Assembly: GCF_001679645.1 (NCBI RefSeq)
Contig: NZ_LRUN01000010.1
Location: 124,001 to 188,000 of the forward strand
Reading direction: 5' to 3'
Length of the DNA: 64,000 bases
Origin: Pseudomonas bananamidigenes
GTDB lineage: Bacteria > Pseudomonadota > Gammaproteobacteria > Pseudomonadales > Pseudomonadaceae
The notes under the pieces were generated by a model. The model was not told the DNA's origin. It ran no database searches and saw only the letters and a list, made by a program, of their open reading frames with translations. Shown in pieces: positions 62,901-64,000 of the stretch; the first letter of the stretch is position 1; each line of letters begins with the position of its first letter. The translations under genes were made by a program, and so were the position numbers.

Positions 62901-63261
62901 ACGGATGCTGATCCGAGGTATGGTTGATGACCAGTTCACTGATCACCCGCAAACCACGTTTATGTGCTTCGGCAATGAAACGCCTGGCATCGGCCATGGT
63001 TCCGTAATCGCTGTGGACGCCACGGTACTCGGCAATGTCGTAACCGTCATCGCGCCGTGGCGACGGGTAGAACGGCAGCAGCCAGATGGTATTGACGCCG
63101 AGTTCGGCGATGTAATCGAGCTTGGCGATCAAGCCGGGAAAATCGCCGATTCCGTCGTTGTTGGAGTCGAAAAAGGATTTGACGTGAACCTGATAAATCA
63201 CCGCGTCCTTGTACCAGAGCGGGTCCTTGATGAAGGTGGCCGACTTGGTTTTCTTCGCCAT
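59920..63261 (-). CDS. treS: trehalose synthase/maltokinase fusion
   Basis: 1113 residues in two parts. Residues about 10-560 are GH13 TreS: D-212 nucleophile ('[26 protein letters not shown]'), E-254 acid/base ('[11 protein letters not shown]') and D-327 ('[10 protein letters not shown]'). They interconvert trehalose and maltose. Residues about 600-1113 are a maltokinase (Pep2/Mak type) with the aminoglycoside-kinase motif '[12 protein letters not shown]' near 954 and '[12 protein letters not shown]' near 970. They phosphorylate maltose to maltose-1-phosphate, the GlgE substrate. The fusion is standard in pseudomonads. It sits between glgE and glgB in one transcript. Confidence 0.97.
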   Translation of the reverse strand: MAKKTKSATFIKDPLWYKDAVIYQVHVKSFFDSNNDGIGDFPGLIAKLDYIAELGVNTIWLLPFYPSPRRDDGYDIAEYRGVHSDYGTMADARRFIAEAHKRGLRVISELVINHTSDQHPWFQRARRAKPGSAARDFYVWSDDDQKYDGTRIIFLDTEKSNWTWDPVAGQYFWHRFYSHQPDLNFDNPQVMKAVLSVMRYWLDMGIDGLRLDAIPYLIERDGTNNENLPETHDVLKRIRAEIDANYPDRMLLAEANQWPEDTQLYFGETDAEGVNGDECHMAFHFPLMPRMYMALAQEDRFPITDILRQTPEIPANCQWAIFLRNHDELTLEMVTDKERDYLWNYYAADRRARINLGIRRRLAPLMERDRRRIELLNSLLLSMPGTPTLYYGDEIGMGDNIYLGDRDGVRTPMQWSIDRNGGFSRADPASLVLPPIMDPQYGFQSVNVETQAGDPHSLLNWTRRLLAVRKQSKAFGRGTLKMLSPANRRVLAYTREYTGPDGKHEIILCVANVSRSAQAVELDLSAYVGMVPVEMLGGNAFPPIGQLNFLLTLAPYGFYWFGLAAENQMPSWHVEPAQSLPDFTTLVLKKRMEELLEAPSRATLEQAILPSWLHNRRWFAGKDAAVEQVRLAYGVRFGDAQHPVLFSEIEVGSGGQSSRYQLPFGFISEDQVGPALPQQLALARVRRGRQVGLITDAFSLEAFIRAVLQGMQSGTVLDSSDGEIRFESTPQLDKLGLGAESEVRYLSAEQSNSSVVIGNSLVLKLIRKVASGVHPELEMSAYLTRAGFANISPLLGSVIRRDGQGEDNLLMIAQGYLSNQGDAWEWTQNNLERALRDELADAVSEQSQHYNALGELKDFAGMLGQRLGEMHQVLATATDNQDFAPQVSSARDAQATGKDVAAQVEHALVLLKQHQGELDGADQKLVGRLLDHRKTILAHVQELAKKSAGGLRIRVHGDLHLGQVLVIKGDAYLIDFEGEPARPLAERRGKHSPYKDVSGVLRSFDYAAAMALNVHNVDNSPEAEAARRRVTERYLREAREAFVQAYHRAAASLDHAWQDPEGADAALALFGLEKAAYEVAYEAENRPTWLPVPLHGLYGLLTGLKPFSDLGGE

Positions 63262-63327
63262 GTGAAACTCCTGTTGAACTCTATAAACACGATGAGCCGA
63301 TCACTTGGCTCGCAAACGATGAGCAAC

Positions 63328-63419
63328 CTGTGGGAGCGAGCCTGCTCGCGAATTCGATTTGAGAGGCAACATATGTATTGAATGTTGGCCCGTATTCGCG
63401 AGCAGGCTCGCTCCCACAG
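63328..63419. repeat. REP pair (BIME-like), family A
   Basis: CTGTGGGAGCGAGCCTGCTCGCGAATT (63328-63354 arms) and its mirror ATTCGCGAGCAGGCTCGCTCCCACAG (63394-63419), 39 bases apart. It lies inside the glgE-treS-glgB operon, between glgE and treS, where such pairs can modulate RNA stability. Confidence 0.88.
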
Positions 63420-63430
63420 GGGATCAGTGT

Positions 63431-64000
63431 TCAGGCGGTAATGCGCCAGATCCCGAACGGCTGATACGCCGGATCGATCCGCATGAACTGGTACTTGCCG
63501 TGCCAGTCCCAGCGATGACCGTTCATCAGGTCTTCGCCGTGGGTGGTGGCGTCGTCCGGCAGGCCCATTTCCCAGAGCGGCAATTCGAAATTGGCCTCTT
63601 GCGGGTGATGCGGATCGAGGCTGACGGCCACCAGAATGAAGTTGCTGCCATCAGCGCTGCGCTTGCCGAAATACAGAATGTTGTCGTTCCAGGCGTTGTA
63701 GATTTTCAGGCCCAGATGGCTGTGCAGCGCCGGGTTCTGCCGGCGGATGCGATTGAGCTGGGCGATCTCGGCGATGATGTTGCCGGGCTGGTTGAAATCC
63801 CGGACGCGGATCTCGTACTTCTCGGAATCGAGGTATTCCTCCTTGCCCGGCACCGGTGCCGATTCGCACAGTTCGAACCCCGAATACATGCCCCAAAGGC
63901 CGGAGCCCATGGTCGCCAGCGCGGCGCGGATGAGAAAACCGGGACGTCCCGATTCATGCAGAAACGCCGGATTGATGTCCGGGGTATTGACGAAGAAGTT
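63431..64000 (-). CDS. glgE: maltose-1-phosphate maltosyltransferase (C-terminal part)
   Basis: The C-terminal 189 residues; the frame is open to the right edge of the window. The visible part begins in 'NFFVNTPDINPAFLHESGRPGF' (around the barrel end), then 'GSGLWGMYSGFELCES', 'DSEKYEIRVRDFNQPGNII' and the C-terminal sandwich with 'LPDDATTHGEDLMNGHRWDWHG', all typical of GlgE (GH13 subfamily 3). GlgE extends alpha-1,4-glucan from alpha-maltose-1-phosphate. The catalytic acids lie outside the window. The gene is first in the order glgE-treS/maltokinase-glgB. Confidence 0.93.
   Translation of the reverse strand, partial: NFFVNTPDINPAFLHESGRPGFLIRAALATMGSGLWGMYSGFELCESAPVPGKEEYLDSEKYEIRVRDFNQPGNIIAEIAQLNRIRRQNPALHSHLGLKIYNAWNDNILYFGKRSADGSNFILVAVSLDPHHPQEANFELPLWEMGLPDDATTHGEDLMNGHRWDWHGKYQFMRIDPAYQPFGIWRITA

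Overview
The window looks like the chromosome of a Pseudomonas of the fluorescens group. It is GC-rich, with dense Pseudomonas-type gene pairs (zapE-dinB, a DUF883 protein, a DUF411 protein, a PvdQ-type acylase). It carries the pseudomonad alpha-glucan/trehalose gene set, and two families of REP-like palindromes sit between genes. No rRNA, tRNA, CRISPR array, insertion sequence or phage gene was seen. Species assignment is inference.

Left part (1-24,000): the 3' end of a TonB-dependent siderophore receptor; a small exported protein; zapE-dinB; an NTF2-like protein with its YafY/WYL regulator, each preceded by the same direct-repeat motif; an agmatinase-like hydrolase with a solitary polyamine-binding protein, diverging from a LysR regulator and an NCS2 purine permease; a lipoprotein, an acetyltransferase, and a nitrilase diverging from its LysR regulator; an Ldh-family (DpkA-like) reductase; a 1592-residue toxin-like protein with a C-terminal HEXXH motif; and a FecR anti-sigma protein without a sigma factor, convergent with a pvdQ-like acylase that has a perfect PvdS (iron-starvation) box upstream. 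Small genes follow: a one-domain Fur-like protein, a two-helix membrane protein and a 45-residue lipoprotein.

Middle part (24,138-37,251): a tightly packed five-gene operon encoding an MdfA-type efflux pump, a LuxE-like acyl-protein synthetase, a LuxC-like reductase fused to a PaaK-like adenylating domain, a second PaaK-like enzyme and a GNAT acetyltransferase. I do not recognise this combination as a described pathway, and it is the strongest candidate for an undescribed biosynthetic system. It is followed by an orphan protein, a chemoreceptor, a DUF411-YqaA pair, an alpha/beta hydrolase and a D-2-hydroxyacid dehydrogenase.

Right part (37,780-64,000): two facing blocks of alpha-glucan and trehalose metabolism. 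On + are glgA-treZ-malQ-treY-(DUF2934)-glgX; on - are glgE (partial)-treS/maltokinase-glgB. Together they make and debranch alpha-glucan, convert it to trehalose (TreY/TreZ), and turn trehalose into maltose-1-phosphate (TreS/maltokinase) for GlgE polymerisation and GlgB branching. Between the blocks lie a translationally coupled cassette (divergent acyl-CoA dehydrogenase, PIG-L deacetylase, methyltransferase, family 2 glycosyltransferase), a second PIG-L paralogue lacking two catalytic residues, an endonuclease/exonuclease/phosphatase-fold protein, a full autotransporter, and an autotransporter barrel with almost no passenger behind a structured leader.
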